Shown: positions 27,701-34,624 of the stretch, in pieces
Numbering within the stretch: the stretch's first letter is position 1
How the letters are laid out: each line of letters opens with the position of its first letter
Assembly (NCBI GenBank): GCA_949126835.1
Contig: OX421494.1
Coordinates: 21,268,196 to 21,332,195 of the forward strand
DNA: 64,000 bases
Reading direction: 5' to 3'
Origin: Anisus vortex
Lineage: Eukaryota > Mollusca > Gastropoda > Planorbidae
Position numbers and translations under genes: made by a program
Notes under the pieces: generated by a model
What the model was told of the DNA's origin: nothing
Databases searched by the model: none
What the model saw: only the letters and a program-made list of their open reading frames with translations

Positions 27701-30700
27701 CACTTAAAGCTGGATCGCTTAACACATTCAGATTTGGCGGAATCAGTGATTCCGCGCTAAAATTTCAGAAAAACCAAGTTGAGCTTCTAAAAAACCCAGA
27801 AAAGTCATAATGTGGAATATTTTTTCTATTCACTCACAGTATAAGGGACTGGGGTATTACCATAATGCCTGATCAGTTTATTGGTATTTTATATTGTCAA
27901 ATGTGAGGTTAGAATAATTATACACCTCTTCACCCCACCCCCACCCCCGAAACCTCGTTGACACCTCATCCATTTACTCAATTTCCAGCTATTTCAGCAC
28001 TGTTTTTATACGATATAACCGAGTCGTCGCTGGTGACACGAGTTTAGCCAACTCTGCTATAGCGATACAGATGACGCATGCATTTAGACTTGTAACCACT
28101 TCCCAAAATACATTTTGGCCACTAAAATACATAAAATAAAAGCCAATGTCCTCAAAAAAACAACAGCAATAGTTTGAATGGAAAAAGCCAAGATCTTGGG
28201 TAAAAAGCCAAGATCTTGGGTAAAATGTCAAGGAATGGTATCACTAGACGGTATTATATGATGTCACCCGCGATTTCTTCCTAATTATTGACACATACGT
28301 TTGAAACTTTGTATTTCCGCGGTACTTTATTGAGCGGGTTTATTGTGATTAAAAGTGACTTTTAAGTGACCTAGTTATTTATAATAGCATTGAGATGGGA
28401 ATACTGGGTGGTCTACAAGAAAATGAAAGATATAAACTATAGAACTAAATTAATTGGAACCAAACTGATCATGGGGTTGGTGAAGCAGTGTTCACTTGTT
28501 AATTATTCTGTGGCCACGGCATACGAGGGGATGTGTGGCCAGCACAATGCCCAGTTGCCTTTACTTTACCCCAACTAGTATCAGTACCCATTAGAGCTGG
28601 GTAGACTCAGGGGCACCCTCAAGTCCCGGGAAAAAAGGCCTAGCCTGCACCAGAATTCGAACCCAGAACCTTCGGATCGTCAGTCGAACGCACTGCCGCT
28701 CGGCCACCATGCCCCAAAATAAACTAGAGTCTATAATAATAGCATCATAATGTAGGCGTAACAACCCCGTCCACAAGGGAGAAGGCGAAATGCTCCCCTA
28801 CTTTACCAGACCCCATTGTTCTCCAAAACTTATTTTAAATGTCTTTGTTTTTTAAAGAAATAATAACACTATTATTTACAGCCAAATAGAGCATCAGTGC
28901 AACAGTCTACTTCGAGTTGTGTCAGTGCTGCGTTTTTTTTTAAAAACAATTATTAAAGATAAATCTTCAATATGGGTCTATATCACGGAAGGCTGGGGAG
29001 GCAGGGGGCAGTGAAATTGTAAGCTTAGTGCATTTATAGGCTACATATTAATTATTATAATGATGGCAACATGGACTTCTGGATATATTATTATACATCG
29101 AATAGGGCAATGTGCGTGACCTGGGAAAGTGCTATATGTACAGGACTGTATAGAGGATATTGGTATAGCTGATTATAGCTTATACACGTAATATAGCCTA
29201 CATAGGACGATGGCTAAACCGATATTTAAGAAATAGAGTAGGGATATGGCTAATGGCAAGGGACTATGTCAATATACATGAGATAGGGTTATATTAATGG
29301 TATAGGGCATAGGGTTATTTTCATGGAATAGCGATATTCACATGATATAGCGATGTTTATACAAGCCAACATGGTATATATACATTACAGACACTTCTTC
29401 TATAAAGAATATTATTGCGTCCTACGCTCATCCGTGGTCCGAGTCTAATCTTTCATTTTTATTAATGTTTTAAATGATGTTAAGTTACTGGTTTTCCTGG
29501 TTTGTTCAGGCAACCCATTAAGGGGCACGGTTGCCGAGCGATACAAGGAAAGTGTTTTTGTCTTTATATTTATCTGAGCTTTGCAACAGGTTGTTATTGG
29601 GTTGTATTTCTAATTATGTATTATTACTACTTTACTCTTTGCCCTTCTGTCTTCTAGTGTTTCTAGGTTTAGTGATTTGACTAATGGTGTTACTCTTGTC
29701 AATTAAGGAATTAATATATAAGCCAACATGGTATAGTGCTTCATGCATGGGATAGCGATATTCTCAGGGTAGAGCGATGTTTATATAAGCCAACATGGTA
29801 TAGCGATGTATAATATTTAAGGGTCAGGGTTAGGGTAATATTTAATAATAATAATATTTAAGCCAACATGGCTATATTCATGGGATAGGGCTATATTCAT
29901 GGGATAGGTTTAAATGCTTGAGAGACGAATTGTCTGCTAGACGAAGTGTCGAAAGGGAAATTTATGGTAGACAAAATGTCACGGTAGACGAAGTTACTGA
30001 TAGATATAGACTCTTATAGAGGAAATGTTTCGATTGACAAAGTGTCGTTAGATGAGTTGTCCGGATAGACGTATTGTCGGAAAAGTTGTTTTTTTTTTTT
30101 AACAAATGGTCGTGTCTAAAATTGTGTAGACGAATTCTGTCGTGATAGCGATATTTCTTTTGCGAGCAAGAAGCCGCCTAACTAGGGTTGCCATCCGTCC
30201 CGATATATCGGGACCGTCACCGTTATGGACCTTCTTGTCCCGACATCCCGACAAAACCAAATTGTGTCCCGATTTTGCAAAATACTATTACGACCTTGGC
30301 TTAAGTACTGAAGTAACGCCATCTGTTAGCGCAACATGTAAATGAAGCCTCAGTTAGTTTTATTTATATATTGACATGGACGTCCCAAAGATGGCGTTAC
30401 CTGTTGCGTATCCTGTATTGACGATGCAAGCACCTTCTAGATATCGTGCCATATAGCGCCATCATTCGAGAAAATATCAGACTTTATTTCTACACCCCAT
30501 CTCAGAGTGTCCTCACGAGGTCCCAGCTAGCTGGGTGTTCGGTGGAGTACAGCGAGGCACCAGAGAATGCTTTTTAATTCCAGTTGCCACTAGAGGGACT
30601 GACACTCTGCTACAGCTTATAAAAGAATTCATAGAGCCTGGCACCACCATCATGAGTGACTGTTGGAAGGCATATTCGTGCCTTCAACACGAAGGTTTCG

Positions 30701-31221
30701 TCCATCTGACAGTCAACCATTGTTATAATTTCGTTGACCCTGACACTCAAGCCCACACCCAAAACATAGAAAGGTTGTGGAGAGAAGTTAGGGCAACGGT
30801 GCCTAGATACGGCAATAAAAAGCACCACCTTCATGGCCATCTGGCAGAATTTATGTATAGATACAAATACCCTGATTATTTGAGCCGTATCCACCAATTT
30901 TTCACTGACATTGGAAAATTGTACGATGGGGTGCCAGTGGCAGAGGATGAGTCAGCCGGTGATCCTCAAGAAGAAGAGCAGGCAGATGAGACTACCGATT
31001 AAGCGAAAAAAAAACAGTCCTTTTAAGGACTACCTGGAACCCTTGTTTATACTCCAATCCTATGTATATATTCACTTAAAAAAAGTCCTTATAAGGACTA
31101 CCTGGAACCCTTGTTTATACTCCAATCCAGACATGCCTACCCCTAAGGACTAAAAAGAGGAACAATCTTGATGAAAAAGAGGATTTTTCATCAAAAAAGC
31201 GGAACACTCTTTTTCTGACAA

Positions 31222-31267
<46 letters not shown>

Positions 31268-34149
31268 TCAAATCTAGACTAGGCCTATTATTAGATTTAA
31301 AATGTAGGTAGGCTTACGTTTCACAGACAATTCGCAATGGATCTAGGTCTAGTAGGCCTACAAAGAACATTAAATTCACATTTGCTGAATAAACTCCTCT
31401 GAATATTCCTTCCAATAACACTGAATTAGTTTTTTTACAATTTGAACAAGTCATATTTAAACTTTCTGAGCCAGGACGTTTTGACATTTTCACAATCTTA
31501 GCAATACAGTAAAGGAAAAGAATATTAATTGCCAAACACGAGTAATACCGCAAAAAACGTTAGAAAAGCCCACAATATCTCTTTTAATAAACCCAGAAAA
31601 CCCAAGTAATGATAATTAAAGCATTGCGACTTTTTTGTGCCTTTGTTTTATCAACCTAGACACGGACTATATTTCAACCCATGAAAAACCCAAACTTTCC
31701 AATTTGGCGTAACAAAACTAGTAAAAAGCGTAACGGCGTAACAAAGTGTGTTTTTTAATCAAAAAGCGGAACAAATACGCCAAAAGCGGAACGGTAGGCA
31801 TGTCTGCCAATCCTATGTATATATTCCCTTAAAAAGTCCTTATAAGGACTACCTGGAACCCTTGTTTATACTCCAATCCCATGTATATATTTCTATGACA
31901 TGTATATACCTCTATCTCATGTATAAACCTTTCCAATGTGTATATCCCAATTCCCAGCCCATGTATAGACTATAGCACTATCCCGAGTATATAACCCCAT
32001 TACATGTATATAGCCCTATTCCATTTATATAGCCCTCTACAATGCATAGTCATAATCCCATGCATTTTGAATAAAACCTTTTTTTTTAATACTGGTCCGG
32101 TATAACCGTTGTCCCGTATAAAGGCTATACCACTTTCCCAGGTCACGCACATAGCCCTATCTGAAGATAATAAAATAACACCAAGTCCTTGTACGGTAGC
32201 CATCATTAATATATAATTTGCCCCACCCCCCTCCTTGTCCGCTTCCATGATATGGTCCCAGACTGACGTAGGTAATTATCTTCAATAAATACGGTTTTAC
32301 AATAAACGCAGCACTGACACACATCGAAGTAGAGGGCTAGTTAAAACAATAAGACTTTAAAATAAGTCTATAGAAAGCCATCCTAATTTATAAGAGCTTA
32401 TAATAATTTATAATAGGCCTAACACAAATTAACCATTTTTTATACACGTTTTTATTATAATATAGTCTAGTAGAGCTGTCATTCAAGTTAATAAACAAAT
32501 TATCGTAGTTGGTAGGCTTGCAAAACACCTTTTCACAAAGTACCTAACACCCTCCGAATATAGGCCTACCGGACTCCTCATACTTCCCTTACAGGTAGGG
32601 TTGCCATCCGTAACGATATATCGGGACCGTCACCGTTATGGACCTTCCATGTAACTGTGTTTTAAATAAATAGTATTTTACTTCATTTTTACACCCCCAT
32701 CTCAAAGTGTCCCGACGAAGTCTCAGCTAGATATGGCAACCCTACACCCTACTTACAGGGTAACCCACACATGGAAAAATTGGATATAATTTTAAACATG
32801 TCCGTTTTTTTTAATGTATTTGTTTATTTCATACCCGGTGGTCTGTTGAAATACCCGCACTAAAAAAAACGGACACCTAATAATAGGCACTAGAGTAGGT
32901 ATTGGCAACAAGTGAGAGAATGGTGTTGGAAGTGGAATAGTTGGGGGGGGGGGGGGGGCATTGGACATTTTTCCCCAGCTCCTCCCTTCAAACACACCAG
33001 CTGCTAACATTAACATGCGTTAGCCAACATGCTCTATTTAACTGTAAATAATTGAGTTATTATATTTCCATTAAAAAACTATATAAAACATCACCGTTTT
33101 TGGGGAAGAATGGGGTCTGTTAAGGTAGGGGAGCACTTGCCTTGGTAAACCCTTGCCCCCTCCCCAATGTTTATGCCGGTAGGCCTACTTATAACGATAA
33201 TAATATATTGTTATTATTATAGTATTATAATATAGCTTTCAATTCATTGTGTGGGACCACACTGTCTTCCCTCTTCCTTGCAAATATAAATACTTGTAGG
33301 CCTATACGGTACGTCACTTTTAATTACAAGAAATCCACTCAATAAAATACCGCGAAAATGCAAAGTTTCAAATGTCTGTGCCAGTGTATAATAAATTCCG
33401 CCAAATCTGAATGTGTTAATTAAGCGATGGCAGCTTTAAATGTGTAAGTGTAAGTGTACAGAGAAAAAAATGGACAAGCTTCCCCACTTCAAGGTAGGAA
33501 TGTGTTTTAATTACTTTTTTAAACAAGTAGCATGGTTCTGTATGAAGGATTTTTACCTAAAGAAGCATGCAGCACGAATCAGATAAATTAATATGCCTTG
33601 CAAACGTTTTAAACTTTTAATTTAGCCTTAGCTTGTTGACCTAATTAAATCGCAATGTCGATTCGAGGGAATCCCCTCTCCCGTGACGTCACAGACTAAA
33701 GCGGCATGGTAACCCTTGACCTGTGACCTTTTTAGCACAAAATGGCGGATTGAGTCCGCTACTCCCCCGTGACGTCACAGGCCAAGATGGCGTTGTTTCG
33801 TCTATATTAGTAGTAAAAAATCGCGTTCAAAAATATTTTTTTTCTAAGTCTAAATATCGTTTGCGAGGCATATAATGACTTGATTCGTGCGAATTGGGCA
33901 TGAATCTTAAAAAATGTTTCATACAGAACCAAAAAACTCGTGGGCTAACGCAGGTAAACAATTACCCACAAAATTAAGGAAATTACTGATTTTATAAATG
34001 ATAAATGAAAATGTGTAGGCCTATTGAATCATTTTTTCTATAATTTTCTAATTAATAATTGCCACTCTTTCAATTTGTATTTCATTATAAACACTGAATT
34101 AGCTCTTTACCTCATCAATAACAGGATCATCATCATCGTGATCTGCCAT
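3786..34149 (-). CDS. POLR3E: RNA polymerase III subunit RPC5, 18 exons, complete coding region
   Basis: RPC5 pairs with RPC4 (POLR3D) in a TFIIF-like module of nuclear RNA polymerase III that acts in termination and reinitiation. Coding exons, high to low: 34111-34149, 25011-25061, 24812-24889, 24037-24155, 23389-23477, 14925-15041, 14554-14720, 11344-11468, 9480-9571, 9209-9329, 8576-8678, 6210-6269, 5983-6086, 5760-5863, 5105-5637, 4905-4970, 4642-4764, 3786-3848. All junctions are GT-AG, phases agree, and the sum is 2154 nt (717 residues), close to the vertebrate protein (about 708). Family landmarks are the acidic start MADHDDDDP, KGEQIAVNVDG (exon 4), MRPSFDYLDKAD (exon 6), SSQDEAEEE (exon 7), VLVQGCWVVK (exon 10), MWKFTHNKFVVRKD (exon 12) and VWYLK near the end. 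Exon 15 is long (177 codons), with a basic Ser/Arg-rich linker. Its acceptor could lie 6 nt further in without changing frame. Introns 1, 5 and 7 are filled with transposons. Confidence 0.95.
6477..7082. mobile_element. Possible piggyBac-like MITE in POLR3E intron 11
   Basis: The segment is bounded by TTAA at 6473-6476 and 7083-7086 and has ends beginning CCCT on both strands, as in piggyBac-type elements. Inner terminal similarity is weak and no transposase is present. TTAACCCTTT ends with a similar following sequence occur at 4632 (minus) and 62510 (plus), supporting a repeat family. Confidence 0.35.
7541..8490 (+). repeat. tRNA-SINE interrupted by a 27-bp minisatellite
   Basis: The head (7541-7634) has an A-box-like GGTGGCAGAGCAGC and a B-box-like GGGTGAGAATCC. 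The SINE tail with GGGCATTGTGCTGGCCACAC resumes after the tandem array and ends near 8487 in CTGAAAGG. Lies in POLR3E intron 11. Confidence 0.65.
7635..8239. repeat. 27-bp tandem array, about 22 copies
   Basis: The unit is GCTAATCAACTAGAGCTAGT followed by CTACCCA, nearly perfect, with scattered single-base variants. Because 27 is divisible by 3, the array stays open and encodes a 9-residue repeat (ANQLELVYP). It lies within a SINE and an intron, so it is not treated as a gene. The TCTACCCAGCT part is native SINE sequence, so the array seems to have grown from the SINE itself. Confidence 0.9.
9950..10366 (+). mobile_element. LINE fragment, start of RT domain, frameshifted
   Basis: Across broken frames the plus strand reads RWAEYFQELLNRPAPP and later VPLEWKEGHLI and LPKKGDW, typical of the N-terminal RT region of RTE/CR1-type LINEs. 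It ends at the TA-target MITE that begins at 10367. Lies in POLR3E intron 8. Confidence 0.65.
10367..10779. mobile_element. TA-target MITE, copy 1 (413 bp)
   Basis: Ends read CCGTATATACTCGCGTATAA and, inverted, CCGTGTATACTCGCGTATAA, flanked by TA at 10365-10366 and 10780-10781. There is no coding capacity. TA duplication and the end sequence suggest a Tc1/mariner- or pogo-related non-autonomous family. Other copies are at 50153-51276 and within 12300-13620. Confidence 0.7.
12519..12681. mobile_element. GC-rich 163-bp hAT-type MITE
   Basis: Begins CAGTGGCG and ends CGGCACTG, with a perfect 8-bp target duplication AAAACAAC at 12511-12518 and 12682-12689. The interior is rich in GGGCCCC runs, unlike the AT-rich surroundings. 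Inserted in the TA-target MITE relic. Confidence 0.8.
12791..13456. mobile_element. 666-bp MITE with AGACATGCCTACC ends, copy 1
   Basis: Inverted ends AGACATGCCTACC / GGTAGGCATGTCT and an 8-bp target duplication GCTAACAC (12783-12790, 13457-13464). Shares nearly its whole length with copy 2 at 31129-31805, including GAGGAACAATCTTGATGAAA near the left end. Non-coding; the superfamily is unclear (hAT-like by duplication length). Confidence 0.8.
15281..16314 (-). repeat. 3' LTR of the Gmr1-like element
   Basis: 1034 bp, direct copy of 22283-23313. Read on the minus strand it starts TGTTACGAAACG and ends CCTTGTAAT(A), so it lacks the usual terminal CA. An AATAAA on the minus strand lies near the downstream end (15293-15298) and could serve as a poly(A) signal. 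Confidence 0.9.
17081..21877 (-). CDS. Gag-protease-integrase-RT-RNase H polyprotein of the Gmr1-like element
   Basis: A 1598-residue frame without stops or frameshifts. In order: Gag-like helical region with a charged coiled coil (about 95-145) and a CCHC knuckle (C375, C378, H383, C388); aspartic protease with DTG at 526-528 and ILGND near 596; HHCC zinc finger (about 752-792); integrase core with D823, D882 and E918 (35 residues between the last two); GPY-type module (about 1053-1091); reverse transcriptase (about 1180-1370) with D1273 and YLDD at 1333-1336; RNase H (about 1470-1598) with D1482, E1522 or E1524, and D1551. The RT resembles Ty3/gypsy, but the integrase is upstream of it as in Ty1/copia. 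All catalytic residues are present, so it may encode active enzymes. Gag and Pol share one frame. Confidence 0.95.
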   Translation of the reverse strand: MEATNNLTLDPEIFDLTSEQLNKMSMIQLKELAKSLGISITETRPSKTKLLQEVTECLRKQGTLIIEETTANDNINDESDDELPFTITQRVKHTTGDLSEELKFKLEMRKMEIELERENKRIELEIAKEKIASQERIELARSRTSNHSNASSEADAELYKFKKHIPVFEDNLVEEFFMIFERNARDYQFPEGKKAILLRSALNKGKALDVVLSLTEEELYDYELIKNRVLLSYALTPEKYRKVFRESKKEQEQSHVDFLRQKKKYFERWIRSKGVNKDFDKLANLMLMEDFNNNIRGDVRIHLADKGVEQVETAAVMADEYVIIHSSNKFTTVDKSKFQNRDMKVEKKTINPNESYQSKRHQQSNEGPTNSKPTCSHCKRIGHTKEKCWILNGNPNKKNVVLSYVAMPKQRTHENVKKDIRTQTEIPSANADNLTKHTYLGNLKPEIVPKIETMVFNNSNSNLSSKESISDRTTMSTKHTSYKNNLDTDLIDTEIPSNCLPFIEEGTVSSIINGVTSEKNIRILRDTGAEVSLLLENTVPTSQSTYTGQDLTIQGVSRKNVQVPLHQIQLKSAYFTGNVVVGVYKSLPFKGVSLILGNDIAGDVVHSISKKKQYLNKSESFIKPICIVTRGMAQQQKSVETMSKSKIEPEIDLQATFLADILSGPSVKTTESNLSPRQLLLLEQNRDSGIKHLKKKVITEQEAEMNGNGFFLKEGILMQKWRDVKCDNDNCREGSQIVVPAIYRNDILHMAHDTPYAGHLGVNKTYRRILPYFYWPGLHRDVTKYCKSCNTCQIVGKPNQTIPVAPLKPIPAFAEPFSHLLIDCVGPLPKTKTGHQYLFTIMCTATRYPEAIPLRTINADKISDALIAFCSRYGLPKTIQSDQGSNFTSKLFNQVLKKLGIQHATSTAYHPQSQGALERYHQTLKTMLRTYCFENTEDWDRGIPFALFATRETVQESLGFSPFELVFGHSVRGPLKLLQETLLNSDEETGLVAYVEQFSNRIYHAFNHVKDNLLQAQKRMKGYYDVKARSRCFHPGDKVLMLTQLSGQPLSAKYTGPYQVLDKISDVTYLVKTPDRRKTQRLCHINMLKPYVVREEQTDIRPVSAIKTVETPPPKFKKTIIESKLQNTEALKNLNDKLAHLDSGEQTSIKGLIYDHVNLFSDVPNKTTLVTHDVVLKDDNVKPVKQHPYRVNPIQLEHIRKEIDYMLSNDIITHSNSDWSSPCVLVPKSDGSLRFCVDYRKLNQVTKTDSYPIPRIDDLIDRVSTANYVTKIDLLTAYFQIPLTDRAQEVSTFVTPDGLYKFKVMPFGMVNAPASFQRLINTIIHDIPQCHAYLDDIVVFSNNFNDHLDQLKLLFQKLKQANLTINLVKSQFCHAEIEYLGHVVGNGKVKPVNAKVKAIQEFPVPKTQKQLRGFLGMAGYYRKFCKNFSIITCPLTNLLRKKIQFKWTQECDQAFNNIKDILTKAPVLVSPDYTKPFRITVDSCNTGMGAVISQIGDDSLEHPISFCSKKFNPHEVNYSTIEQELLGLIQALKHFNYYVNGSQFPIEIFTDHNPLVFLSRIKQNQRILRWSLFIQAYNLKITHLSGKDNIVADTLSRM
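22283..23313 (-). repeat. 5' LTR of the Gmr1-like element
   Basis: 1031 bp. Compared with the other LTR it lacks one TTA triplet and has a C/T difference near 22610. On the minus strand it is followed by AAAATGGGTTTTGC, where a primer-binding site starting TGG would be expected; the tRNA is not identified. Confidence 0.9.
24605..24726. mobile_element. Short hAT-type MITE rich in CGACTCCAACTCC
   Basis: Starts CAGGGTTGTGGAGTCG and is flanked by a perfect 8-bp duplication GTATATAC (24597-24604, 24727-24734). The interior repeats CGACTCCAACTCC. The right end has diverged. A GGTAGGCATGTCT piece at about 24582-24594 is a leftover end of the 666-bp MITE family. Lies in POLR3E intron 3. Confidence 0.7.
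25483..26476. mobile_element. 994-bp hAT-like element with AAACCGG-rich ends
   Basis: Ends TAGGGATGTTAAAACC and, inverted, TAGGGATGTTAAACG, flanked by a perfect 8-bp duplication CTTGAGAC (25475-25482, 26477-26484). Both subterminal regions repeat AAAACCGGTTT. The middle carries a piece of LINE coding sequence. Lies in POLR3E intron 1. Confidence 0.85.
25935..26170 (-). pseudogene. LINE C-terminal zinc-finger fragment inside a hAT element
   Basis: One minus-strand frame reads CLKCGRDCPSRVGLHSHSWRC, close to the C-terminal Cys/His motif (CxxCGRxCxSRIGLxSH) of many molluscan and flatworm LINE polyproteins. It is more GC-rich than its surroundings, lacks RT and sits within the 25483-26476 element. 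Confidence 0.5.
26741..26912. repeat. 86-bp tandem duplication
   Basis: Two almost identical copies starting ACAGTCTTAGACTAGAGGCT, period 86 bp, differing at one visible site (GGTAAGC versus GGTAGGC). Probably from a repeat fragment; it lies in POLR3E intron 1. Confidence 0.85.
28480..28716 (-). repeat. tRNA-SINE inside the Merlin element
   Basis: The minus strand begins GGGGCATGGTGGCCGAGCGG (tRNA-Leu/Ser-like A box) and has a GGGTTCGAATTC B box (about 28657-28668). The body with CAACTGGGCATTGTGCTGGC follows. A SINE rather than a tRNA gene, since there is no proper cloverleaf. Confidence 0.75.
29385..29715 (-). repeat. LINE 3'-end fragment, copy 2, internally deleted
   Basis: Shares TTATTGCGTCCTACGCTCATC, TTTCCTGGTTTGTTCAGGCA and TTTCTAGGTTTAGTGATTT with 34985-35425, but lacks the part coding for the RT C-terminus. 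Located inside the Merlin element. Confidence 0.7.
29890..30130. repeat. Degenerate short repeats, TAGACGAANTGTC type
   Basis: About ten imperfect copies of TAGACGAAATGTC-like words, separated by a few bases. Internal to the Merlin element; no coding potential. Confidence 0.5.
30183..30530. mobile_element. TAGGGTTGCC MITE, truncated copy
   Basis: Begins TAGGGTTGCCATCCGT and shares CGATATATCGGGACCGTCAC and the CTCAGAGTGTCC...CCAGCTAG end with the full copy at 32596-32744. It lacks the terminal GGCAACCCTA and abuts the transposase frame. Confidence 0.6.
30532..31002 (+). pseudogene. Truncated Merlin (IS1016/ISXO2-type) transposase
   Basis: The open frame reads WVFGGVQRG, then CFLIPV, TTIMSDCWKAY, LTVNHCYNFVDP and AHTQNIERLWREV, and ends in an acidic tail. 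This is the C-terminal two thirds of an ISXO2-like DDE transposase, with the second Asp (SDCW) and the Glu (NIERLW). The N-terminal DNA-binding part and first catalytic Asp are missing: a MITE copy (30183-30530) joins directly upstream. It is expected to be inactive. It lies between the long inverted repeats, so it is probably the element's own gene. Confidence 0.85.
31015..31885. repeat. Three copies of a GGACTACCTGGAACCC repeat, split by a MITE
   Basis: Units containing AAGGACTACCTGGAACCCTT and GTTTATACTCCAATCC occur near 31023, 31095 and 31846. The third is separated by the 677-bp MITE. A run of 37 A lies at about 31228-31264. Confidence 0.7.
31129..31805. mobile_element. MITE with AGACATGCCTACC ends, copy 2 (677 bp)
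   Basis: Same inverted ends and interior as 12791-13456. Flanked by TCCAATCC (31121-31128) and GCCAATCC (31806-31813), an 8-bp duplication with one change. Contains a 37-nt poly(A) run missing from copy 1. Confidence 0.8.
32596..32744. mobile_element. TAGGGTTGCC MITE, 149 bp
   Basis: Inverted ends TAGGGTTGCCATC and GATATGGCAACCCTA enclose 149 bp with no coding capacity. No clear target duplication is seen. Lies in the right arm region of the Merlin element. Confidence 0.6.
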
Positions 34150-34624
34150 GGTTGCAACGCTGTTGCTGTCACTGAATGTACATGCAAAGACCTGGAAGCG
34201 AAACCTTGTATGTAAAAAAATTAGAAAAGCTACACTTTTTTATCAAGAGTTACCTTTCATTTGTTCACTGGCATGTATATTTTCACTGAAAATAATTTAC
34301 TTCTTGCAAAACTCATTAACGAATGGTCTTAGATAATTAATATTTCAGACACAAGATATTATCTGATAATACATTTTTTAAGACAACAATTTCTTCCTCC
34401 TATTGGTTTACACGACACTAACACTAATATATAGGCCTACACATGACATTATACATTTGTTAGATTTGGTGTTTTAACAAGTCATGTGATGTCGTCACGT
34501 GATAGTGATATCACTGAAGTTTGTTTTTAAAGAATTACGATTAAAAGTTAAGAATCAGGATGTACAAACGATGGAAATTCCTGTGATATTTTCTTTTCTA
34601 AAATATTAGATATCATTGTTAAAT
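34150..34624. promoter_or_regulatory. Probable bidirectional promoter between POLR3E and CLCN7
   Basis: The 475 bp between the two start codons must hold both 5' UTRs and core promoters, unless an untranslated first exon lies elsewhere. No clear TATA box or large CpG-rich block is visible. It contains two E-box sites (34481-34503) and a 12-bp palindrome AGTGATATCACT (34504-34515), all nearer CLCN7. The bidirectional role is inferred from the head-to-head arrangement. Confidence 0.6.
34481..34503. promoter_or_regulatory. Two adjacent CLEAR-like E-boxes
   Basis: GTCATGTGAT (34481-34490) and GTCACGTGAT (34494-34503) differ at two positions and one position from the CLEAR consensus GTCACGTGAC, bound by TFEB/TFE3/MITF in lysosomal gene promoters. 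They lie about 120-145 bp upstream of the CLCN7 start codon. Function is inferred; other bHLH-zip factors could bind the same sites. Confidence 0.5.

Larger units (their letters stand above)
27176..33966. mobile_element. Merlin-type DNA transposon with about 2-kb inverted repeats, POLR3E intron 1
   Basis: Both ends start GGTAATTGTTTACCTGCG, flanked by a perfect 8-bp duplication CACAAAAT (27168-27175, 33967-33974). The outer about 650 bp of the arms (to about 27830 and from about 33400) is almost identical. Collinear inverted similarity continues inward in blocks, e.g. 28775-28850 with 33060-33150, 28900-29020 with 32200-32340 and 29050-29200 with 32000-32220. Ends beginning GG, an 8-bp duplication and an IS1016/ISXO2-type transposase fit the Merlin superfamily. 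Later insertions include a SINE, a LINE 3' fragment and two MITEs. The right end is about 145 bp from POLR3E exon 1. Confidence 0.85.

Noticed and set aside
28642..28716. tRNA gene on the minus strand
   Set aside because: Only A- and B-box similarity; followed by a SINE body shared with other copies, no complete cloverleaf.
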